Shown here: piece by piece, positions 22,882 through 31,698 of the stretch
Position numbering within the stretch: position 1 is the first letter of the stretch
Layout: each line of letters opens with the position of its first letter
Origin: an uncultured Pelosinus sp.
GTDB taxonomy: Bacteria > Bacillota > Negativicutes > Sporomusales > Acetonemataceae
NCBI GenBank assembly: GCA_900542835.1
Contig: UQPB01000032.1
Coordinates: 1 to 39,174, forward strand
Length of the DNA: 39,174 bases
Direction: 5' to 3'
The notes under the pieces: generated by a model
The model's input: only the letters and a program-made list of their open reading frames with translations
What the model was told of the DNA's origin: nothing
Database searches by the model: none
Position numbers and translations under genes: made by a program

Positions 22882-24276
22882 ATGGCTGTCGAATTGATCG
22901 CTATTCATTGGCTGTATCTGTTGTTTGTTCTGGTTATTCTGGTTACGATGTGCCTGCGGCGAGACACGACGCTGGCCTGCGTTGCCGGCATCTTTCTGCT
23001 CGGCCTGCTGGCCCAGAGCAGTGTTTATCAGGCTGTCGGCGGTATATTCGCCAGTTTTATGCTGGCAATCGGCGAATTATTGAGTACAATTCTGGTCATT
23101 TCGCTGATTTACGCGTTAAGCCGGGTGCTGTTGCACAGTGGCGTCAATGCGGTAATGGTTTCGCCCTTCACCCGGCTGATGTCCTCGCCGGCGGCCGCTT
23201 TCTGGGTGATCGGCCTGTTGATGATGTCCATATCCTGGTTTTTCTGGCCTTCGCCGGCTGTGGCCCTGCTGGGGGCGGTTCTGCTGCCGGCGGCGCTGCG
23301 GGCCGGTTTGCCGGCAATGGGGGTAGCCGTGGCCATGAACCTGTTTGGTCATGGCATCGCTCTGTCAAGTGATTTTGTTATTCAGGCGGCGCCAAAGCTG
23401 ACCGCTGACGCCGCCGGCATCGAGACGCAGGCGGTCATTGCTGCCAGCGTACCGCTGGTCGGCGTTATGAGCGCTGTCACGGTATTGGTGGCGTTTTGGC
23501 AATTGCGCCGGGACTGCCGCCAGGGTACTCTTGCCGCCGGCGAGCTGCCGGCGGCGGCTGTGGAGGCGGAGTCGCCGCCGCCGGTTCAACTGACGCCGGT
23601 AAAACGGCAGGCGCTTGCGGTGCTGGTGCCGCTGCTATTCCTGCTGGATGTGGCGGTTATGGCTCTGGCTAAGCTGCAGGGCGGCGACGCTACCGCGCTG
23701 ATTGGCGGCACGGCGGTGCTGGCATTGATTCTACTGGCGGGCTGCAGCTATGGCAATGGGGCATTGGAAAAAATCACGGCTTATTTAACAGAAGGCTTTC
23801 AGTTTGGATTTAAAATTTTCGGACCTGTTATTCCGATAGCCGCTTTTTTCTATTTGGGTGATGCCGCCTTCAGTCAGATTTTCGGCAAGGTATTGCCGGC
23901 GGGATCGCAGGGAATCGTCAACGATCTGGGCGTTGCTCTGGCGCAGGCAGTGCCGCTTAACGCCGCCACCGGCGCGGTAACCCTGACGCTTGTCGGCGCG
24001 ATTACCGGACTTGATGGTTCCGGCTTTTCCGGGATATCATTGGCCGGCTCGGTGGCGAAACTGTTCGCGCACGCCATTGGCGGCGGCATCGCCACCTTGA
24101 CGGCGCTGGGGCAGGTGGCGGCGATCTGGGTCGGCGGCGGCACCGTCATTCCCTGGGCGTTGATTCCGGCGGCGGCCATCTGCGGCGTCGATCCGTTCGC
24201 CTTGGCGAGGCGTAACCTGATTCCGGTCGCATTGGGGCTGGCGGCAACCACTGTAGCCGCGATGCTGCTGATTTAA
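22882..24276 (+). CDS. Polytopic permease, ion-transporter-superfamily type (copy 2)
   Basis: This 464-residue protein is a clear paralogue of the one encoded at 17292. It shares MAVELIAIHWLYLLF at the N-terminus, WFFWPSPAVALLGAVLLP, AMNLFGHGIALSSDF, GLDGSGFSGISLAGS and VGGGTVIPWALIPAAA. It has the same 11 or 12 helices, with the main difference in the cytoplasmic loop near residue 225 (AAAVEAESPPPVQLTP). The ATG at 22882 is chosen because it aligns with copy 1 and has GGGAGGG 7 bases before it. An ATG at 22846 in frame lies in the hairpin and lacks a binding site. The substrate is unknown, presumably related to that of copy 1 or to the TRAP solute. Confidence 0.77.
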   Translation: MAVELIAIHWLYLLFVLVILVTMCLRRDTTLACVAGIFLLGLLAQSSVYQAVGGIFASFMLAIGELLSTILVISLIYALSRVLLHSGVNAVMVSPFTRLMSSPAAAFWVIGLLMMSISWFFWPSPAVALLGAVLLPAALRAGLPAMGVAVAMNLFGHGIALSSDFVIQAAPKLTADAAGIETQAVIAASVPLVGVMSAVTVLVAFWQLRRDCRQGTLAAGELPAAAVEAESPPPVQLTPVKRQALAVLVPLLFLLDVAVMALAKLQGGDATALIGGTAVLALILLAGCSYGNGALEKITAYLTEGFQFGFKIFGPVIPIAAFFYLGDAAFSQIFGKVLPAGSQGIVNDLGVALAQAVPLNAATGAVTLTLVGAITGLDGSGFSGISLAGSVAKLFAHAIGGGIATLTALGQVAAIWVGGGTVIPWALIPAAAICGVDPFALARRNLIPVALGLAATTVAAMLLI

Positions 24277-24297
24277 ACAGCAATGCGCTGCTGTTTA
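24274..24297. terminator. Weak hairpin after permease copy 2
   Basis: TAAACAGCA (24274-24282) pairs with TGCTGTTTA (24289-24297) over a 6-base loop and overlaps the stop codon. It lies between convergent genes but lacks a T-tract. Confidence 0.4.
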
Positions 24298-24354
24298 CTG
24301 GCTTAAGCCGGCTCACAACCGCGCGCTCCTGCGCTTTCCCGTCTTGCGGCACTG

Positions 24355-25056
24355 CTACTGCCGGTCAGGCTGGCTTTGTTTACGGCAGGCGAAAAAATTA
24401 CCTTTGGAATCGACCACCCCGTACATGACCGCCGCGGAATCTTCAAATCCCTGAGCCTGGAGCTGCTGCCGCAGCCACTCGCGAGAGTGCTGCAGCGACA
24501 GATTTTCCACGATGATTTCGCCGTCCATAATCAGCTCTACCGGGTGCAGGACCTCGCTGGCGCCAATCGCGAGGTCGGCGCGGGTTACCGGCTGAAAAGC
24601 GGCTTTCTTGACAACTGTCATGGTGCCGTTATTCTCAATCATGGCGTAGTGGACTTCGCTGATGTCCACTACGCCGTTTTCACGCAGCTGCGCGTTCAGC
24701 TCGTCCAGGTCGTAGCGCATTGAGCGCATATTTTCGCGTAAGATATGACCATCCTTAATGACCAGCGTTGGCGTGCCCTCAATCAGTTTTCGCAGCGGCC
24801 GGCTGATTAGGGTGACATGCGTGACGCCATAAACAAGAGCGACAAACAGTATCAAATCAAAAAAATGACTGAAAAAGCGGTCCGATTCGGAAGCGACAAT
24901 GTTGCCGGCGATTGAGCCGATGGTAATGCCGCTGACGTATTCATTATAGCTTAACTGACCGATCTGGGTTTTGCCCAGCAGCCGCGTAAAAAAGAGCAGT
25001 ACGAAAAAAACCAGCGTTGTTTGCCAGGCGTCCTGAAAAATTTGCTGCCATTCCAT
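24355..25056 (-). CDS. DUF421 (YetF-like) membrane protein
   Basis: This 233-residue protein has about three N-terminal helices (residues 10-105) and a C-terminal soluble alpha/beta domain, the arrangement of the DUF421/YetF family. Hallmarks are RLLGKTQIGQLSYNEYVSGITIGSIAG, the GTPTLVIKDGHILRENM turn and DLDELNAQLRENGV. A YGVVDSKGNFF tail completes the second half-repeat. Some relatives are tied to sporulation and germination in Bacillus, but the molecular function is not known. The ATG at 25056 lies 9 bases after an AGGAGG site on the complement. It appears to be monocistronic, convergent with the permease. Confidence 0.9.
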   Translation of the reverse strand: MEWQQIFQDAWQTTLVFFVLLFFTRLLGKTQIGQLSYNEYVSGITIGSIAGNIVASESDRFFSHFFDLILFVALVYGVTHVTLISRPLRKLIEGTPTLVIKDGHILRENMRSMRYDLDELNAQLRENGVVDISEVHYAMIENNGTMTVVKKAAFQPVTRADLAIGASEVLHPVELIMDGEIIVENLSLQHSREWLRQQLQAQGFEDSAAVMYGVVDSKGNFFACRKQSQPDRQ

Positions 25057-25135
25057 GCATCGATCCCTCCTGGCAATAGGATGGACAGTTCAAAGAACGG
25101 CTATGAAAGAAATTATTTACATAAAAGCAGCAGGG

Positions 25136-25366
25136 CTAAAACGAACGCCGGCCCAGCCGTGGGTGCCTGGCCGGCTTCAGGCTCAGCCGCTGCACCAGGG
25201 CAGCCGCAGCCGGCAAGGACAGATCGCTGCGTGCCTCTCCCTTTTCAAAAACGCATAAGGGTTCGTCGGCGCCGACTTCACCCGCCGGCATATAAATATA
25301 TTCGGCATTTACGGTATCGCCGAAAATGATGCCGGTCTGAAGCTGGCTGGCTGTCATCTGACTCAT
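25136..25366 (-). CDS. Small hypothetical protein, 76 residues
   Basis: I do not recognise this protein. It is soluble, with a beta-like N-terminal half (LQTGIIFGDTVNAEYIYMPAG) and a helical, basic C-terminus (PAAAALVQRLSLKPARHPRLG). The ATG at 25366 has only a weak GAGG site about 10 bases upstream. No overlapping frame looks better, and an AT-rich region with a possible -10 element (TATTATAG near 25401-25408) lies upstream of it on the opposite side. It may be a real small gene co-oriented with the DUF421 gene, but it could also be spurious. Confidence 0.4.
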   Translation of the reverse strand: MSQMTASQLQTGIIFGDTVNAEYIYMPAGEVGADEPLCVFEKGEARSDLSLPAAAALVQRLSLKPARHPRLGRRSF

Positions 25367-25530
25367 CGGGATTCAACCTCGTTTCTTTTGCGGGTTTTGT
25401 CTTATTATAGCATATGCGGTCTTGCCGCCGGAGAAGAATTTTGCCAGCCTGTTTTCCCTGGACTGACACTCGCTGGCTGCTGTTTGAAACGCGTAAAAAA
25501 AATGTCTGATTTTCGCTTTGGTGGCAGGGA

Positions 25531-25574
25531 AACGAACATTAAAGCCGAATTAGTTAAAAAAGTTCAATTCGAAT
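25531..25574 (+). promoter_or_regulatory. PurBox-like inverted pair upstream of the purine transporter
   Basis: AACGAACATT (25531-25540) and AAAGTTCAATT (near 25559-25569) resemble two facing PurR boxes (core CGAAC and its complement), 24 bases apart. That is close to the spacing of Bacillus PurR operators. The match is imperfect in the second box. The site ends about 25 bases before the BMP gene start. Confidence 0.35.
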
Positions 25575-25596
25575 AACGGGGAGTGGAAAAGGGATT

Positions 25597-26700
25597 ATGC
25601 GCAACAAAGTTCTCATTCTGGCGTTAACGCTGGTTCTTGCGGCATCGCTTGTTCTCAGCGGCTGTGGCGGCAGCAAGCAGCCGGCGGCGCCGCAGCAGGA
25701 AAAACTGAAGGTGGCGTTTGTCTATGTCGGCCCGGTTGGCGATGCCGGCTGGACCTACGCCCATGATCAGGCCCGCAAGTACTTGCTGGAGAAGATGCCT
25801 GATGTAGCCACGACCATCATCGAGTCTGTTCCGGAGGGAGCTGACTCGGAGCGGGTTATTACCCAACTGGCCGAGCAAGGCAATAAAATTATTTTTACCA
25901 CCAGTTTCGGCTATATGGACCCGACAATTAACGTTGCCAAGAAGTATCCGGGAGTAACGTTCCTGCATTGCTCCGGATTTAAGACCGCCGACAACGTTGG
26001 GACCTATTTTGGCCGTATTTATCAGGCCCGCTACCTGAGCGGCGTCGCCGCCGGCAAACAGACGACTGCCAATAGTATTGGCTATGTCGCCGCTTTCCCG
26101 ATTCCGGAAGTAATCCGCGGCATCAACGCATTCACACAAGGTGTGCGCTCGGTCAATCCGCAGGCCAAGGTGAAAGTTGTCTGGACCAATACCTGGTATG
26201 ATCCGGCGAAGGAAAAGCAAGCCGCTTTGACGCTGCTTGACGCCGGCGCTGATGTGATCGCTCAGCACCAGGATACGCCGGGACCGATGCAGGCTGCACA
26301 GGAAAAGGGCAAATTCGGCGTCGGCTACAATACTGATATGAGCAAAATGGCGCCTAAGGCTGTGCTGACTTCGGCCGTTTGGAACTGGGGTCCCTACTAC
26401 GTCAACGTTGTCGACAGTGTGAAGAAGGGAACCTGGAAATCGCAGCAGTACTGGGGCGGAATGAGTGACGGCGTGGTAGCGCTGGCGCCGTTCGGACCGA
26501 TGGTTAACGATGAGACCAAGAAACTGGTTGAAGAGGCCAAGCAAAGAATTATCAGCAACCAGTGGGATGTGTTTTACGGCCCGGTCAAGGACCAGGCAGG
26601 CCAGGTTAAAATTGCCGCCGGCCAGAAAATGTCCGACGCGGACCTGTTAAGTTTTAATTGGTTTGTTGAAGGTGTGGACGGAACGATTCCCAAGCAATAA
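25597..26700 (+). CDS. BMP-family substrate-binding lipoprotein (purine/nucleoside uptake)
   Basis: This 367-residue surface receptor of the BMP/PnrA family has a lipobox at LSGC (Cys23). The mature part has the periplasmic-binding fold with AFVYVGPVGDAGWTYAHDQ, IFTTSFGYMDPT, TYFGRIYQARYLSGVAAG and GADVIAQHQDTPGPMQAAQ. BMP proteins deliver purine nucleosides or bases to a dedicated ABC importer. The gene cluster that follows (ATPase, two permeases, xpt) supports xanthine, guanine or their nucleosides as ligand. The ribosome binding site is GGGGAGTGG. A 183-bp gap with an inverted repeat separates it from the ATPase gene, which probably sets a higher expression level for the binding protein. 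Confidence 0.92.
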   Translation: MRNKVLILALTLVLAASLVLSGCGGSKQPAAPQQEKLKVAFVYVGPVGDAGWTYAHDQARKYLLEKMPDVATTIIESVPEGADSERVITQLAEQGNKIIFTTSFGYMDPTINVAKKYPGVTFLHCSGFKTADNVGTYFGRIYQARYLSGVAAGKQTTANSIGYVAAFPIPEVIRGINAFTQGVRSVNPQAKVKVVWTNTWYDPAKEKQAALTLLDAGADVIAQHQDTPGPMQAAQEKGKFGVGYNTDMSKMAPKAVLTSAVWNWGPYYVNVVDSVKKGTWKSQQYWGGMSDGVVALAPFGPMVNDETKKLVEEAKQRIISNQWDVFYGPVKDQAGQVKIAAGQKMSDADLLSFNWFVEGVDGTIPKQ

Positions 26701-26796
26701 AACCGCCTCCTGCGTTGTAAGACTGGCGGGAGCAAAGGCTGGCAGCGGCAGGGTTTCCGAATGTGGCGACGCAAAGGGGCCTTGCCGCTGTTTGAC

Positions 26797-26855
26797 TGAG
26801 ACTGGTTGAAAAGGCCGGCACGCCGGATGTATGCCTGACTTTTTCAACAGTCTCA
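26797..26855. repeat. Inverted repeat between BMP and ABC ATPase genes
   Basis: TGAGACTGGTTGAAAA (26797-26812) faces TTTTTCAACAGTCTCA (26840-26855), with one unpaired base and a 27-base loop. It could be an RNA processing or attenuation structure, or one copy of a dispersed intergenic repeat. Confidence 0.6.
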
Positions 26856-26883
26856 CCGTATTTTAAACAGGGGAGAGAAGCAT

Positions 26884-28428
26884 ATGAGCGCACCGCTTAT
26901 TCAGATGCGCGGAATTGTGAAAACCTTTCCCGGCGTGGTTGCTAACGATCAGGTGAATCTTGATATCCACGCCGGTGAAATCCACGCTCTGCTGGGGGAA
27001 AACGGCTCCGGTAAAAGTACGCTGATGTCGGTACTGGCCGGGTTATACCGGCCTGATGCCGGTAGTATTGCGATAGAAGGAAAATCCTGTATGTTTAGCT
27101 CGCCTCGCGATGCGATCCGCTGCGGCATTGGTATGATTCATCAGCATTTTAAACTGGTCGAGCCGTTCACGGTCATCGAGAATATGATGCTGGGCGAGAA
27201 CCGGAGCCTTTGGCTGGAGCCGGCCAGGGTCAGGCAGGAGATTCGCTCGCTGGGAGAGCGGTTTGGCCTTGAGGTCAACCCCGATGCGCTTATTAGTCAA
27301 TTGTCGGTGGGAGAAAAACAACGGGTGGAAATTTTACGGGCCCTGTATCAGGGCTCGCGGGTACTGATTATGGACGAGCCGACGGCGGTGCTGACGCCGC
27401 AGGAGACGTGTGAGTTATTTGCTAATTTGAAGCTGATGGCAAGCGATGGCTGTGCCGTTGTTTTTATTACCCATAAGATGCATGAGGTTCACGCGCTGGC
27501 TGACCGGGTTACGGTGCTGCGCGGCGGCAGGATCAGCGGTCAGCTCGACCGTTCGCAGCTAGATACGGACCGGCTGGTCAGGCTGATGGTAGGGCGTGAT
27601 GTTGCCGGCCAGTATGAGCGGGAAGACAGCGCTGCCGGCAAAGTTGCCCTGCAATTGGACAATGTCACGGCACTTAATGATATGGGGCTGCCGGGACTTT
27701 CCGGCCTGTCGCTGACGCTGCGGCAGGGGGAAATCCTGGGATTGGCCGGCGTTGCCGGCAACGGTCAGCGGGAACTGGCAGAGGTGATAGCCGGTTTACG
27801 CGGCGTCGCTTCAGGCCGGGTAACGGTTTTTGACGAGGATGTGACCAACAGTCAGGCGGCGGCGATGATCAATCGCGGTGTCAGCTATGTGCCGGAGGAC
27901 CGGCTGGGGGTCGGACTGGCTCCCGACCTGGATATTTACGATAATCTGCTGCTGAAAAGCTATCGCAAGCCGGAGGCCTCCGGACGCTGGCTGCTGCGGC
28001 GGCGGTTGAATGAAGAAAAAGCGGTGAAGCTGGTCAGGCAGCACCAGGTAAAGCTGGCAAGCCTGCGGCAGCCGGTGCGGCTGTTGTCGGGCGGTAATCT
28101 GCAAAAGCTGCTGCTGGCAAGAGAAATTGCCCAGCGTCCCCGGCTGATGGTCGTCGTTTATCCGGCCCGCGGCCTTGATGTCGGCGCAACCGAAGCGGTG
28201 CACAAGCTGCTTTTGACTTTACGCGCCGGCGGGACAGCGATTCTGCTGATATCGGAAGATCTGGAGGAAATTATGAAACTGGCTGACAGGGTTGGCGTTT
28301 TGTATAAGGGCGGTATTGCCGGCGAGTTCGCCGGCGATGCGGTTGATGTGGATATGATCGGTCATCTGATGGCCGGGTCGGTGCGGTTGGCGGGAGGTGA
28401 AATGGGTGTTGTTCCCATTTGCGGTTAA
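26884..28428 (+). CDS. ABC transporter ATP-binding protein, duplicated (purine/nucleoside type)
   Basis: This 514-residue protein has two ABC domains. The first has an intact Walker A (GENGSGKST, residues 38-46), signature LSVGEKQ and Walker B LIMDEPTA. The second has the degenerate nucleotide loop GVAGNGQRE, signature LSGGNLQK and an altered Walker B, VVYPARGLDVG, where the usual acidic pair is missing. This asymmetry is normal for the sugar/nucleoside ATPases that pair with BMP receptors. The ATG at 26884 follows GGGGAGAG. Its 3' end overlaps the first permease gene by 23 bases, so translation is coupled. Confidence 0.94.
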   Translation: MSAPLIQMRGIVKTFPGVVANDQVNLDIHAGEIHALLGENGSGKSTLMSVLAGLYRPDAGSIAIEGKSCMFSSPRDAIRCGIGMIHQHFKLVEPFTVIENMMLGENRSLWLEPARVRQEIRSLGERFGLEVNPDALISQLSVGEKQRVEILRALYQGSRVLIMDEPTAVLTPQETCELFANLKLMASDGCAVVFITHKMHEVHALADRVTVLRGGRISGQLDRSQLDTDRLVRLMVGRDVAGQYEREDSAAGKVALQLDNVTALNDMGLPGLSGLSLTLRQGEILGLAGVAGNGQRELAEVIAGLRGVASGRVTVFDEDVTNSQAAAMINRGVSYVPEDRLGVGLAPDLDIYDNLLLKSYRKPEASGRWLLRRRLNEEKAVKLVRQHQVKLASLRQPVRLLSGGNLQKLLLAREIAQRPRLMVVVYPARGLDVGATEAVHKLLLTLRAGGTAILLISEDLEEIMKLADRVGVLYKGGIAGEFAGDAVDVDMIGHLMAGSVRLAGGEMGVVPICG

Positions 28429-29494
28429 GCTGGAGAAGCGACTGGAGGCTTCGCTGGCGCTGACGCTGGCCACTCCCCTGATCTCCGTTTTTCTGGCACT
28501 GCTGTTCTGCGCCGTTTTTCTGGCCGCAACCGGGCAGGATCCGGTTGAAGTATACACGGCGATGGCTGTTGGTGCTGCCGGCTCAGCCTACGGCCTGTCG
28601 GAGACAGTCGTTAAAGCCATTCCGCTGATGCTGTGCGGCCTTGGCATATCCATCGCCTTCCGTATGCAGCTATGGAATATTGGCGGTGAAGGACAATTCT
28701 ATGTCGGCGCGGCGCTGGCGACTTGGGCCGCGCTGCAGTTTTCCGGCTGGCCCGCCTGGCTGCTGCTGCCGCTGATGCTGGCCCTGGGGATGCTCGGCGG
28801 CGGCGTCTGGGCGCTGATTGCGGCCGTATTGCGGGCGAGGTGGCAGGTAAACGAAATTATTATTACCCTGATGCTGAACTATATCGGCAGTCTCTGGGTC
28901 AGCTATTTGGTGCATGGCCCCTGGCGCGACCCTAACGGGCATAATTTTCCGTTAACGGCGCCGTTTTCGCCGGCGGCCCTGCTGCCGACTCTCGGCGACA
29001 GCCGCATTCACGCCGGCCTGCTGCTGGCTGTTGTACTGATCGTTATTCTGCATGTCGTATTCCGGCAGTCGCGCTGGGGCTATGAGATTCGCGTAATTGG
29101 CGCCAATGAAACCGCAGCCCGTTACGCCGGCATGAATATCAACCGTAACATTTATCTGGTTATGCTGGCCAGCGGCGCACTTTGCGGCCTGGCGGGCATG
29201 GCGGAAGTCAGCGGCATAGTCGGCCGCCTGCAGGCGGGTATCAGCCCCGGCTACGGCTTTACGGCGATTATTGTCGCCTATTTGAGCCGGATGAATCCGC
29301 TGGCGATCGGGGTGGTCTCCCTGTTGTTCGGCGGCTTGCAGGTCGGCGGTTATTACATCCAGACCTTCGGCGTGTCAGCCACGGTGTCGGCGATGCTGCA
29401 GGGCGCGATTTTATTCTTTGTCGCCGGCGGCGAAGTGTTTACCCGTTATCGTCTGGTTATCAGACGGCAGAAAGGAGTGGCTGCCGATGTTTGA
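28406..29494 (+). CDS. ABC transporter permease 1 (nucleoside type)
   Basis: This 362-residue membrane protein with about 10 helices belongs to the branched-chain/nucleoside permease group. Family stretches are LWNIGGEGQFYVGAALATW, ALIAAVLRARWQVNEIIITLMLNYI and RYAGMNINRN. The GTG at 28406 is preferred: GGGAGG at 28392-28397 is 8 bases before it, whereas the alternative GTG at 28397 overlaps that site. It overlaps the ATPase gene upstream and permease 2 downstream (8 bases), a tightly packed operon. Confidence 0.92.
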   Translation: MLFPFAVKLEKRLEASLALTLATPLISVFLALLFCAVFLAATGQDPVEVYTAMAVGAAGSAYGLSETVVKAIPLMLCGLGISIAFRMQLWNIGGEGQFYVGAALATWAALQFSGWPAWLLLPLMLALGMLGGGVWALIAAVLRARWQVNEIIITLMLNYIGSLWVSYLVHGPWRDPNGHNFPLTAPFSPAALLPTLGDSRIHAGLLLAVVLIVILHVVFRQSRWGYEIRVIGANETAARYAGMNINRNIYLVMLASGALCGLAGMAEVSGIVGRLQAGISPGYGFTAIIVAYLSRMNPLAIGVVSLLFGGLQVGGYYIQTFGVSATVSAMLQGAILFFVAGGEVFTRYRLVIRRQKGVAADV

Positions 29495-30419
29495 TCAGGG
29501 ATTTGTCATTTCTGTCTTGGCAGCGGCGATTACCGCCGGTACGCCAATCCTGTACGCCGCGCTGGGGGAACTGGTTACCGAACGCGCCGGCATTCTTAAT
29601 CTGGGTGTGGAAGGGATTATGCTGGTGGGAGCGGTTGCCGGCTTTATGACCTGTGTCGCTTTTGAAAATGCCTGGCTGGGCTTGGCGGCTGCCATGGCGG
29701 CCGGCGGCCTGATGTCTCTGATCCATGCCTTTCTGACAATCAGCCTGCGTGCCAACCAGACTGTATGCGGTCTGGCGCTGACTCTGTTTGGCGCCGGCCT
29801 CAGCGGCTATCTCGGCAAGTCGTATATCGGCATGCCGGCGCCGCAGACATTCAGTGCTCAAGCTATACCGGGGCTGAGCGGCATCCCGGTTATCGGGCCG
29901 GTCTTGTTTGACCACGATGTTCTGGTTTATATCAGCTATCTGCTGCCGCCGCTGCTGTGGCTGTTCCTGCAGCGGACCCGTCCGGGCCTTTACCTGCGGG
30001 CACTGGGCGAAAATCCGGCGGCGGCCGATGCCTTGGGCATTCATGTATTTTTGCTGCGCTATTTTTATGTCTGCGTCGGCGGCATGCTTTGCGGCGCCGG
30101 CGGCGCCTACCTGTCGCTTGCCTATGCGCCGAGCTGGCTGGAAAACATGACGGCGGGGCGGGGCTGGATCGCCGTCGCTCTGGTCATTTTTGCCTTGTGG
30201 AATCCGCTGCGGGCTATGCTGGGCTCCTACTTGTTCGGCGGCATTGACGCACTCGGTTTTTATCTGCAGGTTAAAGGCGTAACGGTTTCACCGTTTTTTC
30301 TGACGATGCTGCCGTACCTATTTACTATTGCCGCTTTGGTGGCGGTGATGATCCGCCGCGGCGGCCGTCTGGCTTCACCCGGTTCGCTGGGGATTCCCTA
30401 CGACCGCGAGTCGCGCTAA
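29487..30419 (+). CDS. ABC transporter permease 2 (nucleoside type)
   Basis: This 310-residue membrane protein with about 8 to 10 helices is the partner of permease 1. Typical segments are TPILYAALGELVTERAGILNLG near the N-terminus, GLALTLFGAGLSGYLGKSYIG, and RALGENPAAADALGI in the cytoplasmic coupling loop. The ATG at 29487 has AAAGGAG 9 bases upstream; earlier in-frame starts lie inside permease 1 without a site. Together the two permeases form the channel of the BMP-dependent importer. Confidence 0.93.
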   Translation: MFDQGFVISVLAAAITAGTPILYAALGELVTERAGILNLGVEGIMLVGAVAGFMTCVAFENAWLGLAAAMAAGGLMSLIHAFLTISLRANQTVCGLALTLFGAGLSGYLGKSYIGMPAPQTFSAQAIPGLSGIPVIGPVLFDHDVLVYISYLLPPLLWLFLQRTRPGLYLRALGENPAAADALGIHVFLLRYFYVCVGGMLCGAGGAYLSLAYAPSWLENMTAGRGWIAVALVIFALWNPLRAMLGSYLFGGIDALGFYLQVKGVTVSPFFLTMLPYLFTIAALVAVMIRRGGRLASPGSLGIPYDRESR

Positions 30420-30449
30420 CTATGATAGCAGAACAGGAGAGCAAAACAG

Positions 30450-31025
30450 ATGAAGGAACTTTGTGACCGGATTGTTGCTGATGGCGAGGTCATCGGCAGC
30501 CAGATTCTAAAGGTAGATTCATTTTTGAATCATCAGATTGACCCGCAGTTTGTTATGCAGTTGGGAGCGGAAATTGCCTCCCGCTTTGACGGTGAAGGCG
30601 TAACGCGTATTCTTACTGTCGAGGCCTCCGGCATCGCGGTGGCGATGGCAGTGGGGCTGGCGCTGCGGGTGCCGCTGGTTTTTGCAAAAAAAAGCCGGGC
30701 TTCCACCCAGAGCGAGGCGATGTATACGGCCGACGTTTATTCGTTTACCCGCCAGGAGGCAGTTCATGTCAATGTATCGTCGCGGTATTTGGGCAAAGAC
30801 GATGTCGTCCTGATTGTCGATGATTTCCTGGCGCATGGCGAGGCGCTGAACGGATTGGTGGAGATTGTGCGGCAAGCGGGAGCAAAGCTGGCCGGTGCCG
30901 GCATTATAATTGAAAAGCAGTTTCAGGGCGGCGGCGAAAAGCTGCGGGCTCAGGGGATGCGGATTGAGTCGCTGGCCGCGATCACCAGTATGGAGCCGGG
31001 CAGAATCTGCTTTGCTGGAAAATGA
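30450..31025 (+). CDS. xpt: Xanthine phosphoribosyltransferase
   Basis: This 191-residue enzyme transfers the phosphoribosyl group of PRPP to xanthine, giving XMP for guanine nucleotide synthesis. The start KVDSFLNHQIDP is nearly diagnostic of Xpt, and the PRPP loop VLIVDDFLAHGEA and the closing IIIEKQFQGGG follow. The length equals that of the Bacillus enzyme. CAGGAGAG precedes the ATG. As the last gene of the transporter operon it traps the imported base. No purine riboswitch was recognised, unlike in Bacillus; control may act through the PurBox-like pair at the operon head. Confidence 0.95.
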   Translation: MKELCDRIVADGEVIGSQILKVDSFLNHQIDPQFVMQLGAEIASRFDGEGVTRILTVEASGIAVAMAVGLALRVPLVFAKKSRASTQSEAMYTADVYSFTRQEAVHVNVSSRYLGKDDVVLIVDDFLAHGEALNGLVEIVRQAGAKLAGAGIIIEKQFQGGGEKLRAQGMRIESLAAITSMEPGRICFAGK

Positions 31026-31075
31026 TCCGTTTGTCCGGGCTGACCTGCCTGGGGCAGCTGCGTACACCGGAAAAT

Positions 31076-31113
31076 GCAAAGGCTATTGGATGCCGCGTTC
31101 CAATAGCCTTTGC
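31076..31113 (+). terminator. Hairpin after xpt
   Basis: GCAAAGGCTATTGGA (31076-31090) is exactly complementary to 31099-31113 around an 8-base loop. No T-tract follows on the plus strand, so it may be a stabilising 3' structure or weak terminator. Confidence 0.55.
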
Positions 31114-31188
31114 CATGACGCTTTGATATTATTTGCAGGAAAAAGCATCTTTTTGACGAATATAGTGATTTTGTAATCTAGGAGCAGA

Positions 31189-31434
31189 CTACTGTGGGAT
31201 TTCTTCGGACACTCCGCCCAGCATGGATGTGGTGATGCTGACCGGTTCAAGCGCCTGAAAGCGAGTGGCTTCAAGCTTGCGCAGCACGGCGCGCAAGTCG
31301 CCGATCTGCTGTTCCAGCACCTTTTGCGCATAGCCATGGCCGTCCACTTTGCCGGTGCAAAGTTCAAGCTCGTTGATCTTTTCGCGGTATTCCTGGTGCA
31401 GTTTGACAATTTCCAATCCGGTTCTGACTTGCAT
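31189..31434 (-). CDS. Small coiled-coil hypothetical protein, 81 residues
   Basis: This protein is predicted to be largely helical. A charged heptad-like stretch (VKLHQEYREKINELELC, then KVLEQQIGDLRAVLRKLEATRFQAL) probably forms a coiled coil, and the tail is short and non-helical (TTSMLGGVSEEIPQ). The start at 31434 is chosen for the AAGGAG site 7 bases upstream on the complement. I do not recognise a family. It stands alone, convergent with xpt and divergent from the phosphate transport genes. Confidence 0.6.
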   Translation of the reverse strand: MQVRTGLEIVKLHQEYREKINELELCTGKVDGHGYAQKVLEQQIGDLRAVLRKLEATRFQALEPVSITTSMLGGVSEEIPQ

Positions 31435-31698
31435 ACATGCGCTCCTTGAATTTACCTTGTTCACTCTTATCCTTTGCGTTCGCAGCCGGTTCTATTCTTC
31501 CCGCTGCTGCATTTGCCGCAGCTAATGCGGGTACTCTAGGTAAGCAATGATTAATGTCCACGGCACAATCTGGCGGGTGGGCGTCAATCGGATACCGGCG
31601 ACTCATCATGAGGCAGCGCGGCAGAAACTGCGAAATTAGCCGTACGGCTTCGCTTGATACACGGCGCTACGCGGTACAATCATTTGAGGAGGCAGACA

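Noticed and set aside
24355..25056. The plus-strand frame starting near 24376 as a gene
   Set aside because: The minus strand encodes a clear DUF421 protein with a good start, and the plus frame is a shadow.
31608..31620. CTCATCATGAG as a third copy of the operator-like palindrome
   Set aside because: The half-sites are only one base apart instead of five, and no shared decamer precedes it, so it is probably chance.
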